Positions 1 through 8,785 of a stretch of 64,000 bases of DNA are shown piece after piece (position 1 is the stretch's first letter; every line of letters begins with the position of its first letter). The position numbers and the translations under genes were made by a program. Below the pieces are notes generated by a model. The model was given only the letters and a program-made list of their open reading frames with translations, did not search any database and had not been told where the DNA came from. The DNA is taken from NCBI GenBank assembly GCA_945861535.1, contig CAMAUZ010000004.1, positions 1 through 64,000 on the forward strand, read 5' to 3'. Origin of the DNA: Akkermansia muciniphila. Lineage in GTDB: Bacteria; Verrucomicrobiota; Verrucomicrobiia; Limisphaerales; BJHT01.

Positions 1-1
1 C

Positions 2-139
2 CTGGCCGTGCGGCGGACGGGCCTGATCGCGCTGCGCGCGCAGCGGGCGCCGCACCTGAGCTGGCCCGCCCTCTTTGAGCTGGCGGCCCGCCAACCCGCC
101 TTCCCCTTCCGCCTCGTCACCAAACCCACTCCCATATGA
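2..139 (+). CDS. C-terminal tail of an unidentified protein (partial)
   Basis: The window opens inside an open frame that reads 45 codons to a TGA. The tail contains a run like LIALRAQRAPHLSWPALFEL and ends FRLVTKPTPI. Of the other two forward frames, one stops within the first 25 bases and the other at about base 78, so this frame is the best candidate for the end of an upstream gene. No domain can be recognised from so little sequence. It would be convergent with the isomerase-like gene that follows. Confidence 0.4.
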   Translation: MAVRRTGLIALRAQRAPHLSWPALFELAARQPAFPFRLVTKPTPI

Positions 140-230
140 AAAGGCCTTGAGGTTGGCAGGGCTTTATAGATTGCTGGAATTTGCGCAGATACGAGGAGCA
201 GGGGCCGGAGGCGGACGGGGGTACGTTGGC

Positions 231-307
231 AGGCTCTAACTTTTTTGGCGAGCGGCGCGTGGTTGGGCAGAAGGAGGTTAGAGTCTCCTCACGTCGTCTC
301 CTACAAG
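231..307. repeat. Family B element, right end with degenerate left end
   Basis: GGAGGTTAGAGTCTCCTCAC followed by GTCGTCTCCTACAAG matches the right terminus of the full-length elements near 5.0 and 23.0 kb. A left remnant, GGCTCTAAC, lies about 40 bases upstream. The element sits just beyond the stop codon of the minus-strand isomerase-like gene, in a convergent gap. Confidence 0.6.
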
Positions 308-328
308 GCTCCGCGCGCCTGCTGCGAC

Positions 329-1390
329 TCACCCTTTCTTTCCAAGCATCCGGTCGAGCGAATCGCTGGTCTGGTACACGAGCGCCTCGGGGTAGTGCAG
401 GTAGGGGTGGAAATACTCGAAGGTCAGGAAGCCGCGGTAGCCGATGGCATCGAGGGATTCCATGACGGCGGGCCAGTTGGTCGTGCCGTCGAGGAGCGGG
501 CGGAAGGTCTCGAGCGAGTAGTCGGTGCCTTTCTTGGTGTATTCCTTGAAGTGAATGTTCTTGGTGCGTTTGCCGAGGATGGGCACCCAGTGCTCGGCGT
601 GCTGGAACATCGAGATGTTGCCGGTGTCGAAGTGGACGCGCACGCGTTCGCTGCCGAAGGAATCGACGAAGGCGTTCATTTCCATCGGGGTCATGAGGTA
701 GCCGTTGAAAAAGATGTTCTCGATGTTGAGGAAGACCTTTTGTTTCTCGGCGGATTTCACGAGCTGGCCGACGGCCTGGCGGGCGCGTTCGTCGCACACG
801 TCGTTGCGCACGGGTTCGTGGTCGGTGCGCCACGGGATGTGGACGGCGCCGGGGACGACGAGGACGTTTTCCACGCCGAGGTCGCTGGCGGCCTGCGCGA
901 TCTTGCCGGCGAGTTCGAGGCCGCGGGCGCGCTTCACTGGATCGTTGCTGGTGAGCGGATACGGCCAGAAGAGGAACGAGCAGAGGCCACTGATCTGAAT
1001 GCCGATGCGGTCGGCCATCTGGCGGATGGCTTTGAATTCTTTCGCGCCGGCCTTGGGGGAGAGGTCGTTGTCGAGGTCGTAGTTGAGTTCGATGCCGTCG
1101 AAGCCGGCGTCTTTCGCAAGTTGCAGGCACTCCTCGAGATTCATGCGGTCGGGGTACGGGAACGCCCAGAGGTTGATCGATTTCTTCATGTCGTAGCGGC
1201 GGGTCGAGGCGCGGCGGGCATCGGGCTTGGCGGCGGGGCCGGCAGCGGCGGCGCGGGCGGGCGCGGGGGCAAGGGTCGCGGCACCGACGGCGGCGAGCGC
1301 GGACTTGAGCGCGGTGCGGCGGGAGAAACCGTCGCTCGCAGGGGAGTGGGGAATGGGAGCGGAGGTGGAAAGCGGGGAAGGAGTGTTCAT
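329..1390 (-). CDS. Tat-exported sugar phosphate isomerase/epimerase-like TIM barrel protein
   Basis: 353 aa. The N-terminus has a twin-arginine signal (SRRTALKSALAAVGAATLA, about residues 23-41) ending in APARA, so export across the inner membrane is likely. The rest is an AP endonuclease 2/xylose isomerase-like barrel. Candidate metal ligands appear in the usual order: Glu in FLNIENIFF, Asp in HFDTGN, His in NIHFKEY and Glu in FLTFEYFHPY. Members of this family isomerise or epimerise sugars or inositols; the substrate here is unknown. The ATG at 1390 is preferred over an in-frame start 21 codons upstream because it places the Tat signal near the N-terminus. The gene diverges from the PQQ-like gene. 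Confidence 0.85.
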   Translation of the reverse strand: MNTPSPLSTSAPIPHSPASDGFSRRTALKSALAAVGAATLAPAPARAAAAGPAAKPDARRASTRRYDMKKSINLWAFPYPDRMNLEECLQLAKDAGFDGIELNYDLDNDLSPKAGAKEFKAIRQMADRIGIQISGLCSFLFWPYPLTSNDPVKRARGLELAGKIAQAASDLGVENVLVVPGAVHIPWRTDHEPVRNDVCDERARQAVGQLVKSAEKQKVFLNIENIFFNGYLMTPMEMNAFVDSFGSERVRVHFDTGNISMFQHAEHWVPILGKRTKNIHFKEYTKKGTDYSLETFRPLLDGTTNWPAVMESLDAIGYRGFLTFEYFHPYLHYPEALVYQTSDSLDRMLGKKG

Positions 1391-1462
1391 GGGCGTTTGA
1401 TGACAGGTAGGGCGGGGTGTTTCAAGGGGGCAGTGCGCGGGCGGGGCGAGCAAGGGGAAATT

Positions 1463-1560
1463 GGCAGGGGAATTTGGGGCAAAGGAATGGGGGCAAAGGA
1501 ATGGAGGCGGGGGTTTTTAGCATCTTATTCCTTTGCCTCCATTTCTTGGCGAATTCTCCC
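1463..1560. repeat. Family A modular repeat, hairpin form
   Basis: Units of about 15 bases (GGCAGGGGAATTTGG, GGCAAAGGAATGGGG, GCAAAGGAATGGAGG) run one way. After a short spacer containing TTTTTAGCATC they are answered by CTTATTCCTTTGCCTCCATT on the other strand, so the whole can fold into a stem. It fills much of the 338-base divergent gap 1391-1728, where I see no gene. An 18-base GC-rich palindrome-like stretch (GCGGCCGGGGACGGCCGC) lies at about 1650-1667. Confidence 0.7.
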
Positions 1561-1728
1561 GGCCGGAGTGCGCCCGTCTCGGGCGCAGCGAGGTGGAGCG
1601 GAGGGAGTCGCGGAGAAGTTCCGGCGGTCTCGTGCGGACGAGCGTTGCTGCGGCCGGGGACGGCCGCACTCCGGGCGTGTTCGGCTGCGCCGTTGACAGT
1701 GCTGGGGGTGGCCGCAAGGTTCTTCGCC

Positions 1729-2961
1729 ATGGTCACCATTTCTCCGCAATCCCGCTCGCTCTTCGCGTTTTTCTTCACGGCACTGCTCGCGCTTCCTCCC
1801 GACGGGCGGGCACTGGATTGGCCCTGTTTCCGCGGCCCGGAGCACAACGGCATCTCACGCGAGACGGGGTGGGTCACGGCGTGGCCAGGGGGGAGTCCGG
1901 CGGTCGTGTGGAAGGCGGCGGTGGGCCTGGGTTTTTCGACGCTGGTCGTCGCCGAGGGGCGCGTGATCGCGACGGGACACAAGGCGGGACAAGACACGGT
2001 GTGGTGCTTCGAGGCGGGGAGCGGCAAGGTCGCGTGGAGCCACTCGTATGCCGCGCCGCTCGGTGACAAATTTTTCGAGGGCGGCATGACGGGCACGCCG
2101 ACGATTCATGGCGGCAAGGTTTTTCATCTCAGCCGGCAAGGGGACTTTTTCTGCTTCGAGTTAAGCTCGGGGAAAATTCTGTGGCAGAAGGATCTCGGGA
2201 AGGAACTGGGCGTGACGCTGCCGGACTGGGGCTTCGCGTCGTCCCCGCTGGCCGAGGGAAATCTGCTCATCCTCAATGTCGGCGGCGCAGGCACGGCGCT
2301 GGATCGCGAGACGGGCAAGGTCATCTGGACCTCAGACAAGGAGATGGCGGCCTATGCCACGGCGGTGCCGTTTAATCTGGGTGGCCCCGAGGGCGTGCGC
2401 TGCGTCGCAATTTTCACGCGGCGCGAGTGTGTCGCGGTCGAGGTGGCGGGCGGCAAGGTGCGCTGGCGGCAGAAGTTTGTTTCCAATTACGACACCAACG
2501 CCGGCGCGCCGGTGATTCACGACGGCACGCTGTTCCTCTCCGCTTACAACGTCCCGGGCGTGATGCTCAACGCGACCGATGGCACGCCGGTGAGCGGCTG
2601 GGCGACGACCACGCGCGTGCATTTCAACGCGGGCGTGGTGATCGGCGGGCACCTGTTTGCATTTCATGCGCAGGCGGGAAAACCGGATGGCGAACTGCGC
2701 TGCCTCGACTGGAAAACCGGCGCGACCAAGTGGGCGGCGAAGGGACTGGGCGTCGGCTCGCTGGTGGCGGCGGATGGGAAGTTGATCATCCTCAGTGAAA
2801 AAGGGGAGCTCGTGGTGGCGGAGGCGTCGGCGGCGGAGTTCAAGCCGCTCGCGCGCACGCAGGTGCTCGGGGGCAAGTGCTGGGCTACGCCGGTGCTCGC
2901 CAACGGGCGCATCTATTGCCGGAATGCGGCGGGGGATTTGGTGTGTGTGGAGGTGCGGTGA
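1729..2961 (+). CDS. Exported PQQ-like beta-propeller repeat protein
   Basis: 410 aa. A hydrophobic signal (SLFAFFFTALLALP, about residues 9-22) precedes DWPCFRGPEHNGIS, the typical opening of PVC-group PQQ-like repeat proteins. Repeats of the type 'GKVAWSHS', 'GKILWQKDLG', 'GKVIWTS' and 'GKVRWRQ' recur at about 40-50 residue spacing, as expected for a seven- or eight-bladed propeller. No heme or dehydrogenase catalytic set is visible, so it may be a scaffold or binding protein rather than an alcohol dehydrogenase. The open frame extends upstream to 1417, but the ATG at 1729 is chosen because the signal peptide follows it directly. The esterase-like gene starts 61 bases downstream on the same strand. 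Confidence 0.82.
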   Translation: MVTISPQSRSLFAFFFTALLALPPDGRALDWPCFRGPEHNGISRETGWVTAWPGGSPAVVWKAAVGLGFSTLVVAEGRVIATGHKAGQDTVWCFEAGSGKVAWSHSYAAPLGDKFFEGGMTGTPTIHGGKVFHLSRQGDFFCFELSSGKILWQKDLGKELGVTLPDWGFASSPLAEGNLLILNVGGAGTALDRETGKVIWTSDKEMAAYATAVPFNLGGPEGVRCVAIFTRRECVAVEVAGGKVRWRQKFVSNYDTNAGAPVIHDGTLFLSAYNVPGVMLNATDGTPVSGWATTTRVHFNAGVVIGGHLFAFHAQAGKPDGELRCLDWKTGATKWAAKGLGVGSLVAADGKLIILSEKGELVVAEASAAEFKPLARTQVLGGKCWATPVLANGRIYCRNAAGDLVCVEVR

Positions 2962-3022
2962 GGGACGGTTGGACGTCGGGGTGGGATTTCGCGGGCTGAG
3001 TCAGGTGCCGGGCGGAGAACTT

Positions 3023-4924
3023 ATGATGCGAACGATTACCATGTTGGTTCTGTTGGTTTCGGCGATGCTCTGCGGCGGTGCCGTTGGCGGCGCGGAGTAT
3101 GCGACAATTTTCGCGAGGACTCCGGATCTCCGGCCTCCTTATTTTTCGACGTTGCCGGAGATGATCAAGCAACGGCGTGCTCAATTTCAGGCAATTTTGG
3201 AGCGTATTCACCTGGTGGATCAGGGAAAGGGCGCGGCGAGTTTTGGTGTGGCGTCTAATGGCCTGCAACTTGCGCTGATCGTGTTGGAGCCGGAACTAGC
3301 CAGCACCCAGAGGGTTCATGCGGCGATCGTGCTGCGAAATGATTCCAGCGAGAAGGTGGGCTACCAGGGAGACACCACCGATGTGCTCGAAATAATCGCG
3401 GTTGACGAAGCCAGCCAACCATTGCCCCGCACACCCAGCGGAAAGGCGTATGCAGGGCGTCGGGTGAATGTAGGCATTGGCAAGCCACCTACCATGGTCA
3501 TCCCTGCGCATGGGCAAGTGGTTTATGAGGTGAACTTGGCCGAACTTTTTGTGGTTCCCCGTGACAAGCGGGTCACGTTCGTTGCCGCGGCGCGATTCGT
3601 TGACGGACGGGGGAAAGGGTGGGCGGAGGTGCATTCGCAAAGTGGGTGGGTGTGGCCCAGAGGCGACGCGGGGGTGAAGAGCTTTTTCGATGAACCGGAG
3701 GCTCCCGAATGGGTGTTGGCGCGGATGCGGGCATATCAGGAGACCAGTGGGCCGGTGGCACGATCCAATGCGGTGGTGCGGATGGCGCAGGACACAGCAC
3801 GGCCCACGAATTTCGTTTTCTCCAGCAGCACCGGGAGCAGTGCGACGAATCCATTTCCGCAGACGAATCTGACAAATGCTTCACCGGTTGTGACCGGTAC
3901 TCCATCGGTTCCACCGTCGGCACGCCAGTCCCCAAAGGCAGATTTGCTTCAGCCGCCAGCGGTAGGAGTGACCGAGCCGATGCTGGCTCCGTTGTTGGGG
4001 GATGGGTCTGGTAGGGCGGCGACGAATGCGGTGCAGTGGCAGCAGCGCGCCGCATTGCGTCAGCGCTGGCAGGGTTTGCTCGGCGAGTTCCCGGCGGAGC
4101 GGGCGCGGCTGAAATCCGAGGTGCTCGCGACGGAGGAACTGCCCGATTTCACGCGGCAGCATGTGAAGTATCAGATTCAGGAGGGCGTGTTCACCGACGC
4201 CTATCTGCTCACACCGAAGCCCGCGCGGGAACGACGTCCGGCGGTGGTGGTGTTTCATCAGACGGTGAACAGCCATGCGCGGCAGGCGGCGGGGCTGGAT
4301 GTTTCCAATCCGGAGCTGAACCACGGCGTGCAACTGGTCCGGCGCGGGTATGTCGTGGTGTGTCCGCGCTGCTACATCTTCGACGACGGCACGAATTTCG
4401 CGGGCAATGTGAAGCTCGTGCAGCAGCGCAATCCCGCGTGGACCGGCATGGCGCGCATGACGTTCGATGGCGTGCGCGCGGTGGATTTTCTCGCGTCGCT
4501 GCCGTCGGTGGACACCGACCACATCGGCGCGCTCGGGCATTCGCTGGGCGCGAAGGAGGTGCTGTTCGCGGCGGCGTTCGACGAGCGCTACAAGGTAGCG
4601 GTGTTCAGCGAGGGCGGCATCGGGCTGAAGTTCACGAACTGGGACGCGCCGTGGTATCTCGGGCCGGCGGTGCGGCAGGCGGGCTTCGCGGGCGAACTCC
4701 ATGAATTGCTCGCGCTCATCGCGCCGCGCGGCTTTCTCCTGCTCGCCGGCGAGTCGGCGGACGGCGACCGAAGCTGGCGGTTCATCGAAGCAGCGCGGCC
4801 GGTGTATCGGCTGCTGGGTGCGGAGAAAAATCTCGGGTGGCTGAATCACCGGCAGGGGCATCGGTATCCGGCGGCGGCGCGGGAAGTGGCGGAGGAGTTT
4901 CTGGATCGGTTCCTCAAGCCGTGA
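3023..4924 (+). CDS. Exported two-part protein with C-terminal alpha/beta hydrolase (dienelactone hydrolase/acetyl xylan esterase type)
   Basis: 633 aa. The start is supported by GGCGGAGAAC just upstream of the first of two adjacent ATGs. Residues about 5-25 form a signal peptide. Residues about 30-230 hold a beta-rich region of unknown family, followed by a low-complexity Ser/Thr/Pro linker to about 335. From there on an alpha/beta hydrolase is clear: RPAVVVFHQTVNSH leads to the oxyanion region, GHSLG holds the probable nucleophile Ser507, and His613 in RQGHRYP is the likely catalytic base. Carbohydrate ester cleavage is a reasonable guess. GC content steps up visibly near 4030, where the hydrolase begins, so the gene looks chimeric. 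Confidence 0.8.
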   Translation: MMRTITMLVLLVSAMLCGGAVGGAEYATIFARTPDLRPPYFSTLPEMIKQRRAQFQAILERIHLVDQGKGAASFGVASNGLQLALIVLEPELASTQRVHAAIVLRNDSSEKVGYQGDTTDVLEIIAVDEASQPLPRTPSGKAYAGRRVNVGIGKPPTMVIPAHGQVVYEVNLAELFVVPRDKRVTFVAAARFVDGRGKGWAEVHSQSGWVWPRGDAGVKSFFDEPEAPEWVLARMRAYQETSGPVARSNAVVRMAQDTARPTNFVFSSSTGSSATNPFPQTNLTNASPVVTGTPSVPPSARQSPKADLLQPPAVGVTEPMLAPLLGDGSGRAATNAVQWQQRAALRQRWQGLLGEFPAERARLKSEVLATEELPDFTRQHVKYQIQEGVFTDAYLLTPKPARERRPAVVVFHQTVNSHARQAAGLDVSNPELNHGVQLVRRGYVVVCPRCYIFDDGTNFAGNVKLVQQRNPAWTGMARMTFDGVRAVDFLASLPSVDTDHIGALGHSLGAKEVLFAAAFDERYKVAVFSEGGIGLKFTNWDAPWYLGPAVRQAGFAGELHELLALIAPRGFLLLAGESADGDRSWRFIEAARPVYRLLGAEKNLGWLNHRQGHRYPAAAREVAEEFLDRFLKP

Positions 4925-4927
4925 ATC

Positions 4928-5108
4928 CTTGTAGGAGCCGACGTGAGGAGGCTCTGACCTTTTCTGCGCGAGCAGCGGACAGAGTTTCGGAAGCTGACTT
5001 GGGAGAGGCGTGAGGGGCCGGAACTTGGTTGCAAGACGGGGCTTGGAGTGTCTTTGGGCGGGCCGCGCGTGGAAGGAGGTTAGAGTCTCGTTACCTCGAC
5101 TCCTACAA
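4928..5108. repeat. Family B MITE-like element, full length
   Basis: About 181 bp bounded by CTTGTAGGAG and CTCCTACAA. It begins 4 bases after the esterase stop codon and ends 26 bases before the SGNH hydrolase stop codon. The ends are imperfect inverted repeats of about 35 bases (CTTGTAGGAGCCGACGTGAG against GTTACCTCGACTCCTACAA). The body contains CTGACTTGGGAGAGGCGTG and matches, in reverse orientation, the copy at 22918-23100. No coding capacity is apparent. Confidence 0.75.
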
Positions 5109-5133
5109 AGGCGGGCTGAGGCTCTCAGCCGTG

Positions 5134-6432
5134 CTACTTGACCAGTTCCCCCACCAGCAGAATTGCGCCGGGATAGAAGGCCCGGCCGTCGTAACGCTCG
5201 GGCTTGTCGATCTTGTTGTTGCGCGTGGCGAGGACCTTGGCCTTGTCCACCTGCTCGGGATGAATCTCGAGTTTCACGGTATGGATTTTGTCTTCGAGTT
5301 CGCTGCCGAGACCGATGGTGGCGAGGCGGTGGTAGGTGCTGAAGGAATCGAAACGCGGCACGACCTTGGCTGGCTTGTCGTCCACGGTGACGATGACCTG
5401 GCCGCAATCGGGGCCGATGATGTCGTAGATCGAGCAACGTGTGCCCTTGAATTTGAAGGTGATCGTCTCGCCGGGTTGGGCGCCCTTGTGCAGCGCGGTC
5501 ATGCGGTTGGCCCAGCGTTTGCCGAAGTCATCGGCCTGGGGATCGAGCAGCGCGAAACCTTTCGAGATCGTGGCGGCAGTGATGGGGAGCAGCTTCGCGT
5601 GCTCATAGTTTGAGGCGATGAACGGCGCGGGCAGCGGATGCGGGGCGGCGGTCTTGGCGGCGGCGCGCACGATCGGAAGCGAGCGCGCAATGGCTTCGAC
5701 GTAAAGCTGGTGACCGGTCTCGACGTGCGGATGCACGCCGTCGGGCGCGAAGACGAACTTGTCGCCGACCTGCGCTTTTTCTTCAGGCGTCTTGGGCAGC
5801 GGGGATTTCCAGAGGAGCTTTCCCTCCTTGGCCAGGCGTGCGACTTCCATGGTCAGGTGGATGGTCGGGATGCCGTAGTGCTCGGCGATCTTCTCCATGG
5901 CACTGGCGGCGCGATGAAATTTGCCCTCGAACAGCGGCTCCACGATGGCCTCGGTGATAGTGTAAACAAAGGCGATGTCGCAGTTCGGCAGCGTGCGCCA
6001 GGTCTGCCGCACGATGCCCTCCATGCAGCGGAAGATTTGCTCGGGCGTGGCCCAACTGTCGTTCACCGCGAACTCCACGAACATCAGATCGGGCTTCGCA
6101 TCGAGCACGTCCTGCTTGAGGCGAAAGACGCCGAGGTCCGAACCGGTGCCGCCAATGGCCGCGTTGATCTCGGAAATCTTCGCGGTGGGAAAAGTCTTCT
6201 GGAGGTGCGCGAGCGATTTGGGCCGCCAGCCAGGCTGCGCGGTGATCGAGCCGCCGAGGTAGGCGATTTTCACCTCCGCCCCGGAGGTGGTGGCTTTCGC
6301 GAAGAAATTTGGGAGACCGCCGCGCGGGCGGCATTCTTGCGCGGGGGCAAGGGACAACTCCTGAGCCGGCGAGCCGAGCGCGCCGGCGAGCAGAATTCCG
6401 AAGAGGCGAATGAGGGTGTGGTTGGTGTGCAT
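5134..6432 (-). CDS. Exported SGNH/GDSL-family hydrolase
   Basis: 432 aa with a signal peptide (LIRLFGILLAGALGSPAQ). Block I is KIAYLGGSIT with nucleophile Ser62. GGTGSDLGVFRL supplies a block II-like glycine, VEFAVND holds block III Asn124, and FAPDGVHPH supplies the catalytic Asp231 and His234. The family hydrolyses acyl esters, often acetyl groups on polysaccharides. A C-terminal beta-rich region of about 130 residues, including IKFKGTRC-like segments, follows the catalytic part and may bind carbohydrate. The ATG at 6432 is chosen because it gives a proper signal peptide; the longer frame adds 41 unlikely residues. Confidence 0.85.
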   Translation of the reverse strand: MHTNHTLIRLFGILLAGALGSPAQELSLAPAQECRPRGGLPNFFAKATTSGAEVKIAYLGGSITAQPGWRPKSLAHLQKTFPTAKISEINAAIGGTGSDLGVFRLKQDVLDAKPDLMFVEFAVNDSWATPEQIFRCMEGIVRQTWRTLPNCDIAFVYTITEAIVEPLFEGKFHRAASAMEKIAEHYGIPTIHLTMEVARLAKEGKLLWKSPLPKTPEEKAQVGDKFVFAPDGVHPHVETGHQLYVEAIARSLPIVRAAAKTAAPHPLPAPFIASNYEHAKLLPITAATISKGFALLDPQADDFGKRWANRMTALHKGAQPGETITFKFKGTRCSIYDIIGPDCGQVIVTVDDKPAKVVPRFDSFSTYHRLATIGLGSELEDKIHTVKLEIHPEQVDKAKVLATRNNKIDKPERYDGRAFYPGAILLVGELVK

Positions 6433-6536
6433 GGCAATCTGTCGGTTGAACTGGCCGCGCAGCGTGGCGGAGTTCAGGCGTGGTGTTGAGGAAAAACGGG
6501 TGCGCGGGCGAGAGGCGACGGGCAAGGTGTCGAGAT

Positions 6537-7226
6537 ATGGGCAATGGAAAATCACCGTTTGGTTTCACCGTGGGCGCAGCGCCGGGGGCTGGGTCGGACG
6601 CGAGCCAGGCACAGCGGGACGGCAGTCTCGCGCGGAGCGTGGGGATCGGGACGCTGGGTTTTGGCGCGGCGAGCCTGCTGGTGTTTGGGAGCTGGGCGTG
6701 GATGGGACGGTGGCTGTATGGGGCTTTGGGCGAAGCGGGGACATACGCGGTTTGGGCGGTGGTTTTCGTCGGCGTGGCGGGGGCGGGACTGCGGCGGTTG
6801 CTGATCTTCCCGGTTTCGCTGCCACGATTTCTCGGGTTCTTTTTGGTCGCGTTCGGGGCGTATGCGTTGGTGTGGTCGGTGAGTTGGTTTGCCCGGCCGA
6901 CGCGCCTGGGGGAGTGGCTGGCGTCGCTGCTGGGGACGATGAGTTTTTGCGCCGTCTTGTGCTGGGCTTTTGGCGCATGGCGGATGTTCGTGCAGGTCGC
7001 GCTGGCGGTGTTCGCGCTGCACTCGGCGGGATATTTTGCGGGCGGCTGGCTGCACGGCTGGGTGCTCGGCGGGACGTTGCCGGCGGAGTGGCTGGGCACG
7101 GCGGCCCGCGCGGATCTGAGCAAGCTGCTGTGGGGCGCGGCGTATGGCTGCGGTTTTGGTGCGGGGCTGGGCTATGCCTTTCACGCGTGCCAGCGCGCGG
7201 ACGTGGGGGCAAAGCTCAAAGGCTAA
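6537..7226 (+). CDS. Predicted six-helix inner-membrane protein of unknown function
   Basis: 229 aa. About six hydrophobic segments can be seen, for example TLGFGAASLLVFGSWAW, YAVWAVVFVGVAGAG, FLGFFLVAFGAYALVW, FCAVLCWAFGAW, VQVALAVFALHSAGYF and AAYGCGFGAGLGYAF. The last is glycine-rich. No family is recognised. The ATG at 6537 is chosen; an in-frame ATG 57 bases upstream adds Arg-rich residues. The final codons (AKLKG, stop) lie inside a family C repeat, so the natural C-terminus may have been reshaped by repeat insertion. Confidence 0.65.
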   Translation: MGNGKSPFGFTVGAAPGAGSDASQAQRDGSLARSVGIGTLGFGAASLLVFGSWAWMGRWLYGALGEAGTYAVWAVVFVGVAGAGLRRLLIFPVSLPRFLGFFLVAFGAYALVWSVSWFARPTRLGEWLASLLGTMSFCAVLCWAFGAWRMFVQVALAVFALHSAGYFAGGWLHGWVLGGTLPAEWLGTAARADLSKLLWGAAYGCGFGAGLGYAFHACQRADVGAKLKG

Positions 7227-7415
7227 AGCTCAAAGCTCAAAAAAATTCCAAGCACCAGGTTCCAAGGCCGCCATCATGGGCGCGAGGATTCTGTGGAGTC
7301 TTTCGGTTTCGCCTGCCACCCGCTCCAGACCGGCCGGTAGCCGACCTGATCTGGAGCTTGTCTCTTGGACCTTCCCATGAGCTTTATGCTTTGAGCTTTG
7401 AGCTTTTTTTCACCC
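7211..7415. repeat. Family C AGCTTTGAGC inverted repeat, probable bidirectional terminator
   Basis: AAAGCTCAAAGCTCAAAAAAA near 7225-7245 is answered by TTTGAGCTTTGAGCTTTTTT near 7390-7410. The AAGCACCAGG/TTCCAAG and CTTGGACCTTCCC segments extend the match inwards. Both arms end in an A or T run, so transcripts arriving from either of the convergent flanking genes would end in a stem followed by U residues. Confidence 0.65.
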
Positions 7416-7431
7416 GGCCCGTGTCGTCGGC

Positions 7432-8247
7432 TCAGAGCTTCAGGTATTCCCACAACTCTGCGGGTGCGAGGCGGATGTTGGTGTAGAACTCGCCGAAATC
7501 GCCGTAGCGCGCGCTGACTTCATCGAAGCGCATTTCGTACACGATCTCCTTGAGGGCATCGAGCTGGTGCGCGACGAGCGTGACGCCCCATTCCCAGTCG
7601 TCGATGCCGACCGAGCCGGTGATGAGCTGGCTGACGCGGCCGCCATATTTGCGGCCGACGCGGGCGTGACCGCCCATGAGTTTTTTGCGGGTCGCGAGGT
7701 CGAGCAGATACCAGTTGTCCGCGCCGCTGCGGCGTTTGTTCATCGGATAGAAGGACATGATTTCCCAGTCGGGCAATTCGGGGTAGAGCCGGTAATGCGC
7801 GTATTCCTTGAGCTTGGCGCATTCGGCGGCGAGGCGCGTGGCGAACTCCGGGCTGTCGGGCGCGAGCTTTTCGGCGTGTTGCAGGCGCTGTTTCACGTCC
7901 TCTTCGCTCGACTGATATTCGGAGAGTTCGGTGACGCTGAGGTAGGAGTAAACCGGGAGCAACGTGCCGGGCGGAAAACACGTCTCGAGTTCACGCTGGA
8001 GCCGGCCGATCTCGACCAGGTCGGCGGCGAAGAGCATGAACGCGAAATCCGCTTTGCCGCCGATGTTCGCGTAGGTGGTGATGCGGGGATGGGAGGGATT
8101 GGAATTCGCGGCGACGAGGTCAGCCAGGCGCTGCCGGGCGTCGGCGGATTCACCATGTCCCAGTTCCGCCCAACTGACGCGGTCCACTTGGAAGAACAGG
8201 TGCATGACGTGAATTCCTTGATCCAGTTTGATGATGGGGAGGGGCAT
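7432..8247 (-). CDS. hemQ: Coproheme decarboxylase (HemQ/ChdC), chlorite dismutase family
   Basis: 271 aa. It carries the family signature MSFYPMNKRR with the catalytic Tyr167, proximal heme ligand His194 in GGHARVGRKYGG, and the closing VYEMRFDEVSARYGDFG...FY block. The enzyme converts coproheme III to heme b through two oxidative decarboxylations, the last step of the coproporphyrin-dependent pathway. The ATG at 8247 matches the usual family start. A GTG at 8319 would add 24 Asn/Ser-rich residues and overlap the upstream receiver gene, so it is less likely but possible. No other heme-synthesis gene lies next to it. Confidence 0.85.
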   Translation of the reverse strand: MPLPIIKLDQGIHVMHLFFQVDRVSWAELGHGESADARQRLADLVAANSNPSHPRITTYANIGGKADFAFMLFAADLVEIGRLQRELETCFPPGTLLPVYSYLSVTELSEYQSSEEDVKQRLQHAEKLAPDSPEFATRLAAECAKLKEYAHYRLYPELPDWEIMSFYPMNKRRSGADNWYLLDLATRKKLMGGHARVGRKYGGRVSQLITGSVGIDDWEWGVTLVAHQLDALKEIVYEMRFDEVSARYGDFGEFYTNIRLAPAELWEYLKL

Positions 8248-8308
8248 AGGGAGTGGGTTCGACAAGGAGGAGTTATGGGGCACGGAAGAGTTGTTGGACA
8301 CCGAGGGG

Positions 8309-8683
8309 TTATTCGACACGGAGAGCTTGTTCGAGCAGCACAGGCAACTGGGCGAGCATGGCGTCCTCGCTGGTCACCAACGTGGCACCGGCGGCGGAAG
8401 CGGCCTGCCGGAGGGGCTCGTTGTTTTTGCCGGCAAAGGCCAGCACTGGCACATGACCGGCCTCGGGACTGCGGCGGAGATCACGCAGCAGGGCGCAGGT
8501 GTCCACCGTGGCGGACTCGAGATCGAGGAGCACAACCAGCGGCAGAAGCGACTCGGCAACTTCGACGAGCCGCCTGGTTTCGAGGACGGTCTCGACACGA
8601 TAGCCCAAGTCGCGCAGCCGGTTGCCGACCTGGCTTCCGGGCAGCAACTTCTCGTAAAGGAGCAGGGCCACCGGTTGTTTCAT
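8309..8683 (-). CDS. Response-regulator-like single receiver domain, degenerate
   Basis: 124 aa. The fold pattern of a CheY-like receiver is visible: LVVLLDLES with Asp54 at the phospho-acceptor position, then HVPVLAFAGK with Lys86. The acidic pair that binds magnesium near the N-terminus is absent; LLLYEKLLPG stands in its place. Phosphorylation is therefore doubtful, and it may act as a protein-interaction module. It sits 61 bases upstream of hemQ on the same strand and may be co-transcribed. No output domain or partner histidine kinase is in the window. Confidence 0.7.
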   Translation of the reverse strand: MKQPVALLLYEKLLPGSQVGNRLRDLGYRVETVLETRRLVEVAESLLPLVVLLDLESATVDTCALLRDLRRSPEAGHVPVLAFAGKNNEPLRQAASAAGATLVTSEDAMLAQLPVLLEQALRVE

Positions 8684-8785
8684 TCGCCGTTCACGGTGGG
8701 GCGCGTTGTGGGAAAATGCAAAAAATTTCGCCGGAGTGCGCCGCCGGAGCGCGGGCGGATCACTCGCCAGCGCCGGTGGTCATAT

